Source: Shewanella colwelliana ATCC 39565
Lineage (GTDB): Bacteria > Pseudomonadota > Gammaproteobacteria > Enterobacterales > Shewanellaceae
Direction of reading: 5' to 3'
Assembly (NCBI RefSeq): GCF_000518705.1
Contig: NZ_KI912479.1
Location: 124,001 to 188,000, forward strand
Length of the DNA: 64,000 nucleotides
Position 1 is the first letter of the stretch. Every line of letters begins with the position of its first letter. Under the pieces are notes generated by a model. That model was given only the letters and a program-made list of their open reading frames with translations. It did no database searches and was not told where the DNA came from. A program made the position numbers and the translations under genes. Of this stretch, positions 53,491 through 62,805 are shown in pieces.

Positions 53491-55349
53491 ATGAGAATGA
53501 CAGTAATCGCATCGTTTATTGCCGGATTAACGTTAACGGCCTGCAGCGGTGATGACGGTAAAAATGGGGTGGATGGGCAAAATGGTGTGGCCAGTTTAGT
53601 GAAGGTTACCGCACTAAAATAGGTGACCCACAATGTGCGCTGGGTGGCCAGATGATTCAAACAGGCTTAGACAGCAATATCAGCGGAGTGCTTGACGAAT
53701 CAGAGATTGATACTGCTCAGACTCAGTACCTTTGCACATCAAGCGGTATCGGATTGCATGCTAACCTAGTTGGGCGCTTCGAGTCGGGAGATTTTGGTCA
53801 AAGTGCTGCAGAAATTGTTGATTTTCATGCGGCGTCTAAACAGATTTTTGTGGTCAATGCTAACAGCGGCATGGTTGATATCCTCGATGCATCAAATTTG
53901 GCTACGTCACCGATAGTAGATGCTGACCGCCTACAATTGAATAACGTGGCTAAGCTTCGCTCATTAGATGTGGCTAAGGATGTCAATCAAACGCTGCTTG
54001 GCGGCGTTAATAGCTTAGCCATTTATGACAACTTGCTAGCTGTGGCGGTAGAACGCGCCGATACCCTAGGTAATAGTAAGCAAGGCAACGGAGTGATTGC
54101 TTTCTATCTGCTTAATGATACTGGCACCGCCGTTTATCAACATGCGGTAGAGGTTGGAGCACTGCCTGATAATGTGGTATTCACTCATGATGGAAAGCGA
54201 GTGATTGTTGCCAATGAGGGTGAGCCAAATGATGACTATAGTGTCGATCCACAGGGTTCTATCGCTGTGATTGCTGTTGATGATGGCGTTGTCGCTAAAA
54301 CAGCTAGCTTCATCGACTTTAGCGCATTTAATGTTGGTGCTAGCCGCGCTGAAGCCTTGAGTCCACTGATTAAAATCAACGGCCCTGGGGCGACAGTTGC
54401 ACAAGATATAGAGCCTGAATATATTGCGGTTTCAAGTGATAGCAAGCAAGCCTTTGTGAGTTTGCAAGAGAACAACGCGATTGCGGTAATAAATTTAGAT
54501 AGTTTAACAATCGATAGCATTTTTCCATTAGGGCTCAAAGACTTTGGTCAAGCTCATAACGCTATCGATGCCAGTGATAAGGACGATAGGGTTAACCTCC
54601 AAACCTATGATGGTGTTTATGGCATGTATCAGCCAGATACTATCGCCAGTTACTCTTGGCATGGAGCCGAGTTTGTGGTGACGGCTAATGAAGGGGATTC
54701 ACGTGACTATAAGGGGTTTTCAGAAGAGGCCCGGGCAGAAGATCTAGTCTTAGATCCCAACCATCCACAATTTGCAGCGGTGAAAGATAAGACCCAGTTG
54801 GCACGACTCAAGGTCACCACCTCAATGGGCGATGAGGACGGTGATGGTGATCATGACAAAATCCTTGCTTATGGTGGACGTTCATTCTCAATTTGGGATC
54901 AAAATGGTCAACAGGTGTTTGACAGCGGTAGCGATTTTGCGCGGATCACCTCGGCTGTCTTAGCTGATAACTTTAATAACAGTAATGAACAAAACAAGGG
55001 CGACAGTCGCAGCGATGATAAAGGGGCTGAACCAGAGGCTCTAGCGATAGGACGGATAGGTGATAAGTATTACGCTTTCATTGGCTTAGAGCGCACTTCT
55101 GGCTTTATGATTTACGATGTCACTAATCCATTTGCTGTGCAGTTTGTGGACTATGTTATCAATCGCAATTTTGAGGTTGATTTTGACATTGATGGCAATG
55201 ATATAAGCGGTACGCCGGAGCTGGCGGGTGACTTAGGCCCTGAGGGAATGAAATTTGTCAGTGCGGCAAGTAGCCCAACAGGGCAGCCGTTACTGATTAT
55301 CGGCAATGAAGTCAGTGGAACGACAAGTGTCTATCAATTGGCCTTATAA
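53491..55349 (+). pseudogene. Choice-of-anchor-I-type beta-propeller lipoprotein with an apparent frameshift
   Basis: The frame from ATG 53491 codes a lipoprotein signal (LTAC, Cys18), a collagen-like GKNGVDGQNG linker and SLVKVTALK, then hits TAG at 53620. One base back the frame continues without a stop from IGDPQCALGGQM to 55349, so one A appears lost from an A-run (53616-53619). The second part (about 575 residues) is a secreted beta-propeller with ANEGEPNDDY, TANEGDSRDY and DLGPEGM, typical of choice-of-anchor I proteins, sometimes labelled alkaline phosphatase or phytase-like. Sequencing error, true mutation and -1 slippage are all possible. The ATG at 53652 alone would give a protein without an export signal. 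Confidence 0.75.
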
Positions 55350-55742
55350 GCCGCCAATACGCTAAAAATAGCCTTAGTTGTTTTAGGCGTTATATTAAAC
55401 TGAATAACAAGGGAGTGCGATTGGCACTCCCTTGTTATTTTATGCCTGTGCGCGGCTTGCAAACCCTAGATAATTGCCTGAAGATGTCCGCATACTCATT
55501 ATCTACTCGCTGTCGTTTAACGCCTCGATGCGGCACCCATTTAATATTGAGAAATTTAGGCAAGCTTATGAAATATATTGGATATTAAGCCAAAAAACTG
55601 TTGCCAATGTGCATCATGGGATGGTCATGATTCAATTATGGTCTTTCTGGAAGTTTTGGCGAGGTGTTAGGGGACTGTCGCGCTAAAGTTGTCAGGTTGC
55701 ATTGGTATGCGTTTGGTCAATAACAGAAATTAAGGGATTTTC
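55350..55742. other. Intergenic region after the lipoprotein
   Basis: A 393-base gap with the strong terminator at 55403-55440. A 70-codon TTG-started frame at 55474 has no ribosome site and no family features, so I leave it out. AAGGGA precedes the racemase ATG at its right end. Confidence 0.55.
55403..55440 (+). terminator. Terminator of the lipoprotein gene
   Basis: A 16-bp perfect stem (AATAACAAGGGAGTGC and complement) with a 5-base loop, ending TTATTTT. That it is intact fits a gene broken only recently, or not truly broken. Confidence 0.82.
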
Positions 55743-56444
55743 ATGAAAACAATTGGCCTGTTAGGCGGCATGAGCTGGGAGTCGACAGCAACCTACTACC
55801 AAAAAATCAATCAAGGGATAAAACGCGAATGTGGTGGATTAACCTCGGCTCAAATTGTGCTAAACAGTGTCAACTTTGCTGAAATTGAAGCTATGCAACA
55901 TCAGGGCGATTGGGGCGGTACCGCTAAGATATTGAGTGAGGCGGCGCTTTCTGTGGAACGCGGGGGCGCAGATTTTATATTGATCTGTACCAACACTATG
56001 CACAAAGTATTTGATGAAATTGCCCATGCGGTGTCTATTCCTTTGGTGCACATTGTCGATGCAACGGCTGAGGTGTTACAGCTGCAAGGGATCAAACGCA
56101 TCGGTCTTTTAGGTACCCGTTTCACCATGGAGCAAGCATTCTATAAAGGCCGGCTAGCAAACCATTTTGGTATCGAAACGTTAGTCCCGACGCCCTCTGA
56201 GCAAACAGTCATTCATGATGTTATCTATCAAGAGCTTTGTTGCGGCATTATCAGTGAAACGTCTAAAGCCAGGTATCTTGAGGTGATAACCGCATTGAAG
56301 GAGCAAGGAGCTGAAGCGATAATTTTAGGCTGTACAGAAATAGCGCTCTTGGTCGACCAAACAGATACCGACGTACCACTTTATGACACTGCGGCGCTGC
56401 ATTGTGAGCGTGCAGTGCGCTTGGCACTGATAGACAGCGTGTGA
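55743..56444 (+). CDS. Aspartate/glutamate racemase family protein
   Basis: A 233-residue racemase with the two catalytic cysteines in CTNTMHK (near 82) and LGCTEIAL (near 198), and the N-terminal signature GGMSWESTATYY. It belongs to the YgeA-like group, whose members racemise a range of amino acids. It would make D-aspartate, D-glutamate or another D-amino acid. A single gene, convergent with the MocR gene. Confidence 0.88.
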   Translation: MKTIGLLGGMSWESTATYYQKINQGIKRECGGLTSAQIVLNSVNFAEIEAMQHQGDWGGTAKILSEAALSVERGGADFILICTNTMHKVFDEIAHAVSIPLVHIVDATAEVLQLQGIKRIGLLGTRFTMEQAFYKGRLANHFGIETLVPTPSEQTVIHDVIYQELCCGIISETSKARYLEVITALKEQGAEAIILGCTEIALLVDQTDTDVPLYDTAALHCERAVRLALIDSV

Positions 56445-56491
56445 ACGAGTGATCCGCGCTTCGCTTTGGCAAAGCTCATGGGATTATGCTT

Positions 56492-56511
56492 GGCGCTAAA
56501 TGTTTAGCGCC
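56492..56511. other. 9-bp hairpin between convergent genes
   Basis: GGCGCTAAA-TG-TTTAGCGCC is a perfect inverted repeat between the racemase and MocR genes, without a T-run on either side. Possibly a weak stop for both. Confidence 0.45.
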
Positions 56512-56559
56512 TAATGCCGTAGCCTTTATTTATTGCCTCTGTGAACCTTATAAGTTAGA

Positions 56560-57924
56560 TCAGACCACTGAGTATGTACTGTGCTGCAAGTTAGTGATGC
56601 AGTGTTTTATCTCCTGCAGTATCTGCTCAAAAACCGTGTCGTTAACAACACCGCCTATGCTGATGCGGACATAGTTATCGTGATTATCGAAATCATCGCC
56701 ATTGCGCACTAAAATTCCCTTAGCGGCCAACGCTGTCACTAGGTGGTGTGCTTTGATTGGCGTAGGCATCTGTATCCAGCCATTTAAGCCTCGCCATCGA
56801 TGTTTAAGCCTTAAGTCATTAAATACGGCTTTACATCTCTGCTGCCGAGCGCGGATCAGCGTATCTCGTTCGCCACTGAGTTTGCCACTGGTGATGACTC
56901 TGGCAGCAATCTCAACATTTAAGGGCGACACCATCCAGCATTGGCTATGCAGCGCTAATTTCACGTTCGCCATAATCGAGGTGGGCAGTAACATAAACCC
57001 TTGTCTTAATCCGCCACCAAAGCGTTTCGATAGACTCGACAGGTAGACAACTTGTCGACTGGCAGCTTCAGAGCGTTGTTGTGCTTGCTGCCACAAAGGT
57101 AAGTGCCACTCTTCAGGGAGGCAGTAATTGACATCATCTTCGATGATATAAAATTGGTGTTCTACCGCTAAGTCCAGCAGGGCGATACGCTGTGCCATGC
57201 TGTATTGAATGCAGGTTGGGTTTTGATTATTGAGTGTTAGATAGATAGCTTTTGGTTGATGCTGTTTAACCAATGTTGTCAGCGCTTCCAGATCTACCCC
57301 TTCACTGGTCAATGGTATACCAAAGTGGTTGATATTAAGTTGGGTTGCAGCAACCTTTATCCCTGGATAGCAGTGTGCTTCGTGCAGTAATACCTCTCCA
57401 GGTTGGAGTAAACTATTTAACAGCGTGAATATGCCTTGCTGCGCACCATGGGTAAACAGAATTTGCTCAGGGTGATGGCTAATCCCTTGATAGGTTAACC
57501 ATCGGTGAAACACTCGTTGATGATGATTGAGCGGGTTAGCGTGATAGCCCATTAACTCAGTGAGTTTGGCTGGTTCTTTGGCTAAATCAGCGAGGATATC
57601 ACTTAAAGTACTGGTTTGATCGCCAAGCGGTGGCTGACAGGTGGCCAAGTTGACCTGTTGGGATGTATCGGCCGTCAGATGGGACTTTACATAGGTACCA
57701 TCCCCCACTTTTGCTTCAACATAACCTCTTTGCTCCGCCAGTGCATAAGCACGGGTCACCGTGCCGACCGTCACTCCTAATACATCGGCTAGGCGTCGTT
57801 GAGGAGGGAGTTTTTGCTGTAGGCCAATTTCACCGGATTGAATGGCGGCTTCGATTGCACTCGTAAGTTGTTGATATTTTGGTCCGTTAAAGTCGGCTAA
57901 GTTTGGTGTCCAAATTGTACCCAT
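56560..57924 (-). CDS. MocR-type transcription regulator (GntR HTH plus aminotransferase domain)
   Basis: A 454-residue regulator started at MGTIWTPNL. A GntR winged helix (about 12-80, LPPQRRLADVLGVTVGTVTRAY) is fused to a class I aminotransferase-like domain with the pyridoxal phosphate Lys in SSLSKRFGGG. MocR proteins sense amino acids or vitamin B6 forms. It is divergent from a LysE-type amino acid exporter 114 bases away, which it probably controls, together with itself. Confidence 0.9.
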   Translation of the reverse strand: MGTIWTPNLADFNGPKYQQLTSAIEAAIQSGEIGLQQKLPPQRRLADVLGVTVGTVTRAYALAEQRGYVEAKVGDGTYVKSHLTADTSQQVNLATCQPPLGDQTSTLSDILADLAKEPAKLTELMGYHANPLNHHQRVFHRWLTYQGISHHPEQILFTHGAQQGIFTLLNSLLQPGEVLLHEAHCYPGIKVAATQLNINHFGIPLTSEGVDLEALTTLVKQHQPKAIYLTLNNQNPTCIQYSMAQRIALLDLAVEHQFYIIEDDVNYCLPEEWHLPLWQQAQQRSEAASRQVVYLSSLSKRFGGGLRQGFMLLPTSIMANVKLALHSQCWMVSPLNVEIAARVITSGKLSGERDTLIRARQQRCKAVFNDLRLKHRWRGLNGWIQMPTPIKAHHLVTALAAKGILVRNGDDFDNHDNYVRISIGGVVNDTVFEQILQEIKHCITNLQHSTYSVV

Positions 57925-57930
57925 TACAAT
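57914..57930. promoter_or_regulatory. Operator-like palindrome over the MocR start
   Basis: ATTGTA-CCCAT-TACAAT, a 6+5+6 inverted repeat that includes the MocR start codon. Together with the related site at 57991 it looks like a pair of binding sites for the MocR protein itself. Confidence 0.5.
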
Positions 57931-57990
57931 AAATCCATTGAACCAAATAATTATCAAGATAATATGAGCTGCAATCGACTTTGTGTCAAT

Positions 57991-58008
57991 AATTGTATGC
58001 GTACAATT
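57991..58008. promoter_or_regulatory. Operator-like palindrome before the LysE gene
   Basis: AATTGTA-TGCG-TACAATT, a perfect 7+4+7 palindrome 31 bases before the LysE ATG. Its right half TACAAT could double as a -10 box. It repeats the core of the site at 57914, with centres about 77 bases apart. Confidence 0.55.
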
Positions 58009-58038
58009 TTGCTGGGTAGTGTGGAGGCATGACTAATT

Positions 58039-58650
58039 ATGATAGATGAATCATTAATGGCTTTAATGACGTCGGCAGCACTGTTTTGTGCCACCATGAC
58101 AATGACGCCAGGACCAAACAATGTGTTACTGGCCACATCAGGTGCTAATTATGGTGTCAAAAAAACTGTGCCTCATGTGGTAGGGATCCGTATTGGTTCA
58201 AGTAGTTTACACCTAGCTATGCTGTTGGGACTTGGTGCGCTGTTTCAGCAGTGGCCACAGTTGCACACTGGACTTAAATATCTGTCGCTTATCTATCTGC
58301 TTTATCTAGCCCTGAAAATTGCTCGCTTGCCTACAAGTGATGAGATCTGTGCTCAAGATGCTAAGCCGATGACTTTATCAGAGGCGGCGCTATTTCAGTG
58401 GATAAACCCTAAGTCTTGGATGGCCACTGTTACCCTATGTAGTGCGTTTACACTTGCAGGTGATGCTTATTGGTTGAGCGCTGTTGCAGGGATGATGGTG
58501 TTTAATATGGTCGGATTTCCAGCCTCATTTACGTGGGTATTTCTAGGTGCTGGCATCCGTCATAAGCTTAGTTCACCGAAAAGACGGGCGCGATTTAACT
58601 ATTTGATGAGTGGTCTACTCCTAGTGTGTATACCTATGATGATTCACTAG
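58039..58650 (+). CDS. LysE-family amino acid exporter
   Basis: A 203-residue inner-membrane protein with about six hydrophobic segments. TMTPGPNNVLLATSG is the N-terminal RhtB/LysE signature and WINPKSWM the second. These proteins export lysine, threonine, homoserine or similar compounds. GGAGG lies 11 bases before the ATG. Divergent from a MocR regulator. Confidence 0.9.
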   Translation: MIDESLMALMTSAALFCATMTMTPGPNNVLLATSGANYGVKKTVPHVVGIRIGSSSLHLAMLLGLGALFQQWPQLHTGLKYLSLIYLLYLALKIARLPTSDEICAQDAKPMTLSEAALFQWINPKSWMATVTLCSAFTLAGDAYWLSAVAGMMVFNMVGFPASFTWVFLGAGIRHKLSSPKRRARFNYLMSGLLLVCIPMMIH

Positions 58651-58674
58651 CCATAGCGCGCCATTTGCAGTGTT

Positions 58675-58703
58675 AAAAAGGGACAATATAAAAAATTGTC
58701 CCC
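58675..58703 (-). terminator. Terminator of the GST gene
   Basis: On the minus strand GGGACAAT / ATTGTCCC with a 7-base loop is followed by TTTTT. It lies directly after the GST stop and may also stop the convergent LysE transcript. Confidence 0.75.
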
Positions 58704-58704
58704 T

Positions 58705-59406
58705 TCATGGGCACTCATTAATCGCTATATTGGGACCAAAGGTGTGGCTTTTACCGCTTTCCAGCCATGTAGGATATTTGTCCATGATAGCAATAAATAA
58801 AGGGCTCTCTATATGCTGCCTCAGCCATCGCTGTGTTAGTGGAAACGGGGCGGAGTTCCACCAGGTTAAATCGACATGAGCAAATTGGCGAATGAACGGG
58901 AATATGGCATAGTCCGCGATGCTGTGACGGTTGTTAATCAGGGAGAGATGTTTAGTCTGGTCTGTCAGCGCACCACTATGTGCCAATTGGCGCTCTAGGA
59001 CTTGGATGAATTGCTCACCTTGAGCGCGATAATAGCTTTCGTCATGTTCAGGGTGGCGATCCGCGTACTTATACTTATCTAACCAAGGTTTAAATTCAGT
59101 ATCATTTTGCGCGATCAATGCCATGGCTTGTTGTTGTAGTGTTGGTGTTTGACTTAACTGCAGATCGTGGGGGTCGTTGCATGCCAATGCCCATTGCATG
59201 ATTGCCAAACTTTCATCAATGACCTGACCACTTTCAAGCAGTAACACAGGAACGGTCCCCTTAGGGCTAGCTTCTAGCATCGCGTCGGGCTTATGTTTAA
59301 GCACTATCTCTCTTAACGCAACGGTTTGCTGAGCAAGCAATATTCCCAGTCTGGCGCGCATAGCGTAGGGACAACGTCTAAATGAGTACAGTATGGGGTG
59401 GGGCAT
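58705..59406 (-). CDS. Glutathione S-transferase family protein
   Basis: A 233-residue protein started at MPHPILYSFRRCPYAMRARL, with AAGGAG 7 bases upstream. The thioredoxin-like N-terminal part has CPYAMR, a glutaredoxin-like active site, and the GTVPVLLLESGQVIDESLAI glutathione-binding part. A helical C-terminal domain follows. Substrate unknown. Confidence 0.87.
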   Translation of the reverse strand: MPHPILYSFRRCPYAMRARLGILLAQQTVALREIVLKHKPDAMLEASPKGTVPVLLLESGQVIDESLAIMQWALACNDPHDLQLSQTPTLQQQAMALIAQNDTEFKPWLDKYKYADRHPEHDESYYRAQGEQFIQVLERQLAHSGALTDQTKHLSLINNRHSIADYAIFPFIRQFAHVDLTWWNSAPFPLTQRWLRQHIESPLFIAIMDKYPTWLESGKSHTFGPNIAINECP

Positions 59407-59627
59407 CAACTTCTCCTTTTTGGCCGCTATTTTTAACTGCTTTGGCCGTGATGGCAAACCATAATCACCACTTTCTATTCTGTCTGGCTATATACCCTTA
59501 CTTTTTGTCCCTGTTTGTTTGACTGTGATTTAGGTAAAATCGCCGCCAATTTTGTGCTGCAAGTCACTTTTTGTTGCACACCACCATGCACTGGGGATTA
59601 AGCCTCAGCCAGCAGTTAGAGGTTAAT

Positions 59628-60614
59628 ATGTCCCAAGTCGTCGTTTGTGCGTTATATAAGTTTGTTGCGTTACCCCACTTTGAACAGATCCAGCAGCCGT
59701 TATTGGCGCAGATGGAATCCTTATCGATTAAAGGTACCTTGTTGCTTGCCAGTGAAGGGATTAATGGCACCGTTGCGGGCGGCCAAAGTGCAATCGACTC
59801 ACTACTTGCGTGGTTGGATGGCCAGCCTGGGCTGGACAATATCGTCTATAAGTTATCGTTTGATGATGAGATGCCGTTCTATCGGACTAAGGTTAAGCTC
59901 AAAAAAGAGATTGTGACCATGGGTGTTGAGGGTATCGACCCTCGTAAAGTTGTGGGCACCTATGTGAAACCGCAAGATTGGAATGCACTGATTTCTAATC
60001 CCGACGTGTTACTGATTGATACGCGTAATGATTATGAGGTGAGTATTGGCACCTTTAAACATGCGGTTGATCCTAAGACGCAAACGTTTCGTGAATTTCC
60101 TGCCTATGTCAAAGATAACCTAGATCCAAATCAGCACAAAAAAGTGGCGATGTTCTGTACTGGTGGCATTCGTTGTGAAAAGTCGACCGCTTACCTAAAA
60201 GAGCAAGGGTTTGATGAGGTTTACCACTTGGAAGGTGGCGTGCTTAAATACCTTGAAGAGGTAAAACCAGAAGAAAGCTTATGGGAAGGCGAGTGTTTTG
60301 TATTCGATAATCGAGTATCGGTAAATCATCACCTTGAGAAAGGCGAGTACGATCAATGTAATGCTTGTCGCTTACCGATCACCGAAGCGGATAAAGCCAG
60401 TGAGCATTATGTCAAAGGCGTGAGCTGTCCACACTGTATCGATAAGGTTTCTGATAAACAGCGAGCACGTTTTGAAGAGCGTGAACGTCAAGTTCAGTTG
60501 GCTAAATCTCGTGGCGAATCTCATATCGGCAGCGATGTGAATAGCGTAATTGAACAAAGACGCATGCAAAAAGCACAGTTAAAACAAAGTCAAAATACCA
60601 AGACTGAAAAATAA
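59628..60614 (+). CDS. trhO: tRNA uridine(34) hydroxylase TrhO (rhodanese domain)
   Basis: A 328-residue protein of the YceA family that hydroxylates uridine 34 of certain tRNAs. The N-terminal part has LLLASEGINGT, the rhodanese domain the catalytic Cys in FCTGGIRCEKS, and the C-terminal part has Cys pairs (CNACR, CPHC) that may bind zinc. I use the ATG at 59628 with AGAGG upstream. Confidence 0.93.
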   Translation: MSQVVVCALYKFVALPHFEQIQQPLLAQMESLSIKGTLLLASEGINGTVAGGQSAIDSLLAWLDGQPGLDNIVYKLSFDDEMPFYRTKVKLKKEIVTMGVEGIDPRKVVGTYVKPQDWNALISNPDVLLIDTRNDYEVSIGTFKHAVDPKTQTFREFPAYVKDNLDPNQHKKVAMFCTGGIRCEKSTAYLKEQGFDEVYHLEGGVLKYLEEVKPEESLWEGECFVFDNRVSVNHHLEKGEYDQCNACRLPITEADKASEHYVKGVSCPHCIDKVSDKQRARFEERERQVQLAKSRGESHIGSDVNSVIEQRRMQKAQLKQSQNTKTEK

Positions 60615-61013
60615 GCCGAGTAAAAGAGGTAAAAACGCCATAGAAGGCTATACTCATATTACTGCTAGCAGTTTGTTGCATCGGGCGACAACTCATTTTT
60701 ACGGCAGGGTTAGCAGAGTGTGGTTAGCTGTTTTGGTGTTAGTTTTTTGGTTTGTCAGCAAGACTTCTGTTAACGGTTTTAAAGTAAGCAACAAAAGCGG
60801 GTATTGCATTAAGCAATGCTCGCTTTTTACTTTTATGGCCATTGTCCTGCGCAGTAAAGTGGGTATATTTCAACAAGCAACTATGTTCTAATTACGCCTT
60901 TAATTCGCGCAGACATTACCGCTCGATTATTCACCTTTTAAGCCGTTGTATTAAAGAAGCTAAAACGTCTTTAAAATAATGGCTTGATAACAGTAAAAAG
61001 GCCAGTAACACCT
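60615..61013. other. Intergenic region between trhO and rluF
   Basis: A 399-base gap. A terminator stands at 60793-60828. The 70-codon frame across it (60673-60891) runs through the terminator and has no ribosome site. The 180 bases between trhO and the terminator could be a long 3' end or a separate RNA; I cannot tell. Confidence 0.5.
60793..60828 (+). terminator. Terminator downstream of trhO
   Basis: A 15-bp stem with two G-U pairs (AAAAGCGGGTATTGC / GCAATGCTCGCTTTT) and a run of five T. Confidence 0.75.
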
Positions 61014-61937
61014 ATGTTCAATCAATCGTCAACCCGTTTAAATAAATATATCAGTGAAAGTGGCATCTGCTCGCGAAGAGAAGCTGACCGATATGTTGAG
61101 CAGGGCAATGTGTTCATTAATGGTAAACGTGCAACCATAGGTGATCAGGTCTCTGCTGGTGACATTGTTAAGGTGAACGGGCAATTGATTGAACCAAAAG
61201 ATGCAGAAGATTTTATTTTTATCGCCTTAAACAAACCCGTGGGTATTGTTAGTACCACTGAAGGCACCGAACGAGACAATATTGTGGATTTTGTTAACCA
61301 CAGCTCACGAATCTTCCCCATTGGTCGCTTGGATAAAGACTCACAAGGTTTGATTTTTCTGACTAATAATGGTGATTTAGTCAATAAAATTTTGCGTGCT
61401 GGTAATAAGCATGAAAAAGAGTACATAGTGACGGTGAACAAACCCATTACTGATGACTTTATTGCTGGGATGAGTGGCGGTGTGCCTATCCTTGGTGTGG
61501 TGACGAAAAAGTGCAAGGTCACTAAGGTATCGCCACTGAGTTTTAAGATCACCCTGATCCAGGGGTTAAACCGCCAGATCCGCCGTATGTGTGAACATTT
61601 CAACTTTGAAGTGACTAAGTTAGATCGTGTGCGAATAATGAATGTCAGTTTAAAAGGTTTACCTGTGGGTGAGTGGCGCGATCTCACCGACGATGAGTTA
61701 ATGGTTTTATTGAAAGCCTCTGAAGGGTCTTCCTCTGAGGCCAACCCTAAAACCAAAAGTAGTAAAAATAGTAAGCCTCGCAGCGGTGGTCATAGTAGTA
61801 AGAGTGGCAGCAAGCCCGCTGGTAATAAAAACAGTAAGCATGTCAAGAAAAGTGCGCCCAGACGAGGCGGCTCTAAACCGGCATCGCGCACCGGTGGCAA
61901 GCCATCGAGACCGGCAAAAAGTGGTCATAGACGTTAA
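61014..61937 (+). CDS. rluF: 23S rRNA pseudouridine synthase RluF
   Basis: A 307-residue enzyme. An S4 domain (RLNKYISESGICSRREADR) is followed by the RsuA-type catalytic domain with the Asp in GRLDKDSQGL, and QGLNRQIRRMCEHF, all very close to E. coli RluF, which modifies U2604. The last 65 residues are a low-complexity tail rich in Lys, Ser, Gly and Arg. I start at MFNQSS, matching the E. coli start. Confidence 0.95.
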   Translation: MFNQSSTRLNKYISESGICSRREADRYVEQGNVFINGKRATIGDQVSAGDIVKVNGQLIEPKDAEDFIFIALNKPVGIVSTTEGTERDNIVDFVNHSSRIFPIGRLDKDSQGLIFLTNNGDLVNKILRAGNKHEKEYIVTVNKPITDDFIAGMSGGVPILGVVTKKCKVTKVSPLSFKITLIQGLNRQIRRMCEHFNFEVTKLDRVRIMNVSLKGLPVGEWRDLTDDELMVLLKASEGSSSEANPKTKSSKNSKPRSGGHSSKSGSKPAGNKNSKHVKKSAPRRGGSKPASRTGGKPSRPAKSGHRR

Positions 61938-61963
61938 GTATTCACACGTTAAGATTACTCATT

Positions 61964-61989
61964 AAAAAGCGCCGAGAAGGCGCTTTTTT
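61964..61989. terminator. Bidirectional terminator between rluF and the SPFH gene
   Basis: AAAAAGCGCC / GGCGCTTTTT with a 5-base loop, 27 bases past rluF and 19 bases past the end of the convergent SPFH gene. Confidence 0.88.
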
Positions 61990-62007
61990 GTGTCAAACAC
62001 TCGTGGT

Positions 62008-62805
62008 TTATGGTTTTTTCGCTGGAGTGGATTGAGGGTTTTGCTCCTTATTTAAAACACCACTAAGCAGATCCATGGGTAATGGGAACAAAATGGTCGA
62101 ATTTTTTTCAGAGGCTATTTCAGTCAATGTTTGTAGGTAGCGAAGCAAAATGGCGTTGGGCTCTTTAGCGAGTGTTTCTGCCGCCTCCACCAGTTTTGCC
62201 GAGGCTTCCATCTCACCGGATGCATGGATAACCTTAGCGCGTCTTGTCCGCTCAGCTTCGGCTTGTCTGGCGATAGCCCTAACCATGGTTTCATTGAGAT
62301 CGACATGTTTAATCTCTACATTGGAAACTTTTATTCCCCAACTGTCGGTGCGGCTATCGAGGATAGCGCGAATATCGGTATTGAGCATTTCGCGGTTGGC
62401 CAACATCTCATCGAGCTCATGCTGCCCGAGTACCGATCGCAATGTGGTTTGAGCCAGTTGTGAAGTCGCTTGCAGGTAATCCTCGACGTTAATGATGGCT
62501 TTTTGAGCATCAATAACCCGAAAGTAGATCACAGCGTTAACTCGTACCGATACGTTATCACGGCTAATAACATCTTGAGTGGGCACATCCATCACTACGG
62601 TGCGCAAATCGACACGAACCATTTGCTGCACAAGCGGAATGACTATCACTAATCCAGGACCTTTGACCTTATAGAATCGTCCCAGCATAAAGACCACACC
62701 GCGCTCATATTCTCTTAAAATTTTAAAGGTACTAAATAGCACCACCAAGATGAAAAACATCAAGGCAGCAAAAAATAGATTGGTGTTATAGGCTAGGGTT
62801 TCCAT
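62008..62805 (-). CDS. SPFH/band 7 (slipin-type) membrane protein
   Basis: A 265-residue protein with an N-terminal membrane anchor (about 8-28), an SPFH domain (EYERGVVFMLGRFYKVKGPG, DVPTQDVISRDNV) and a C-terminal coiled coil (Ala/Glu-rich, about 180-215). SPFH proteins form oligomeric rings in membrane microdomains and often control membrane proteases. It overlaps the NfeD-type gene by 20 bases, so they are one operon, a common pairing. Confidence 0.92.
   Translation of the reverse strand: METLAYNTNLFFAALMFFILVVLFSTFKILREYERGVVFMLGRFYKVKGPGLVIVIPLVQQMVRVDLRTVVMDVPTQDVISRDNVSVRVNAVIYFRVIDAQKAIINVEDYLQATSQLAQTTLRSVLGQHELDEMLANREMLNTDIRAILDSRTDSWGIKVSNVEIKHVDLNETMVRAIARQAEAERTRRAKVIHASGEMEASAKLVEAAETLAKEPNAILLRYLQTLTEIASEKNSTILFPLPMDLLSGVLNKEQNPQSTPAKKP

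Noticed and set aside
53397..53660. 87-codon minus-strand ORF
   Set aside because: It is antisense to the lipoprotein start and the Pho-box region; no ribosome site or protein features.
55474..55686. 70-codon ORF starting at TTG
   Set aside because: No ribosome site, odd composition, no recognisable domain.
58029..58049. Six-codon ORF (MTNYDR) before the LysE gene
   Set aside because: Only one base separates its ATG from GGAGG, too close for use; the SD fits the LysE start better.
60673..60891. 72-codon ORF between trhO and rluF
   Set aside because: It contains the terminator hairpin and lacks a ribosome site.
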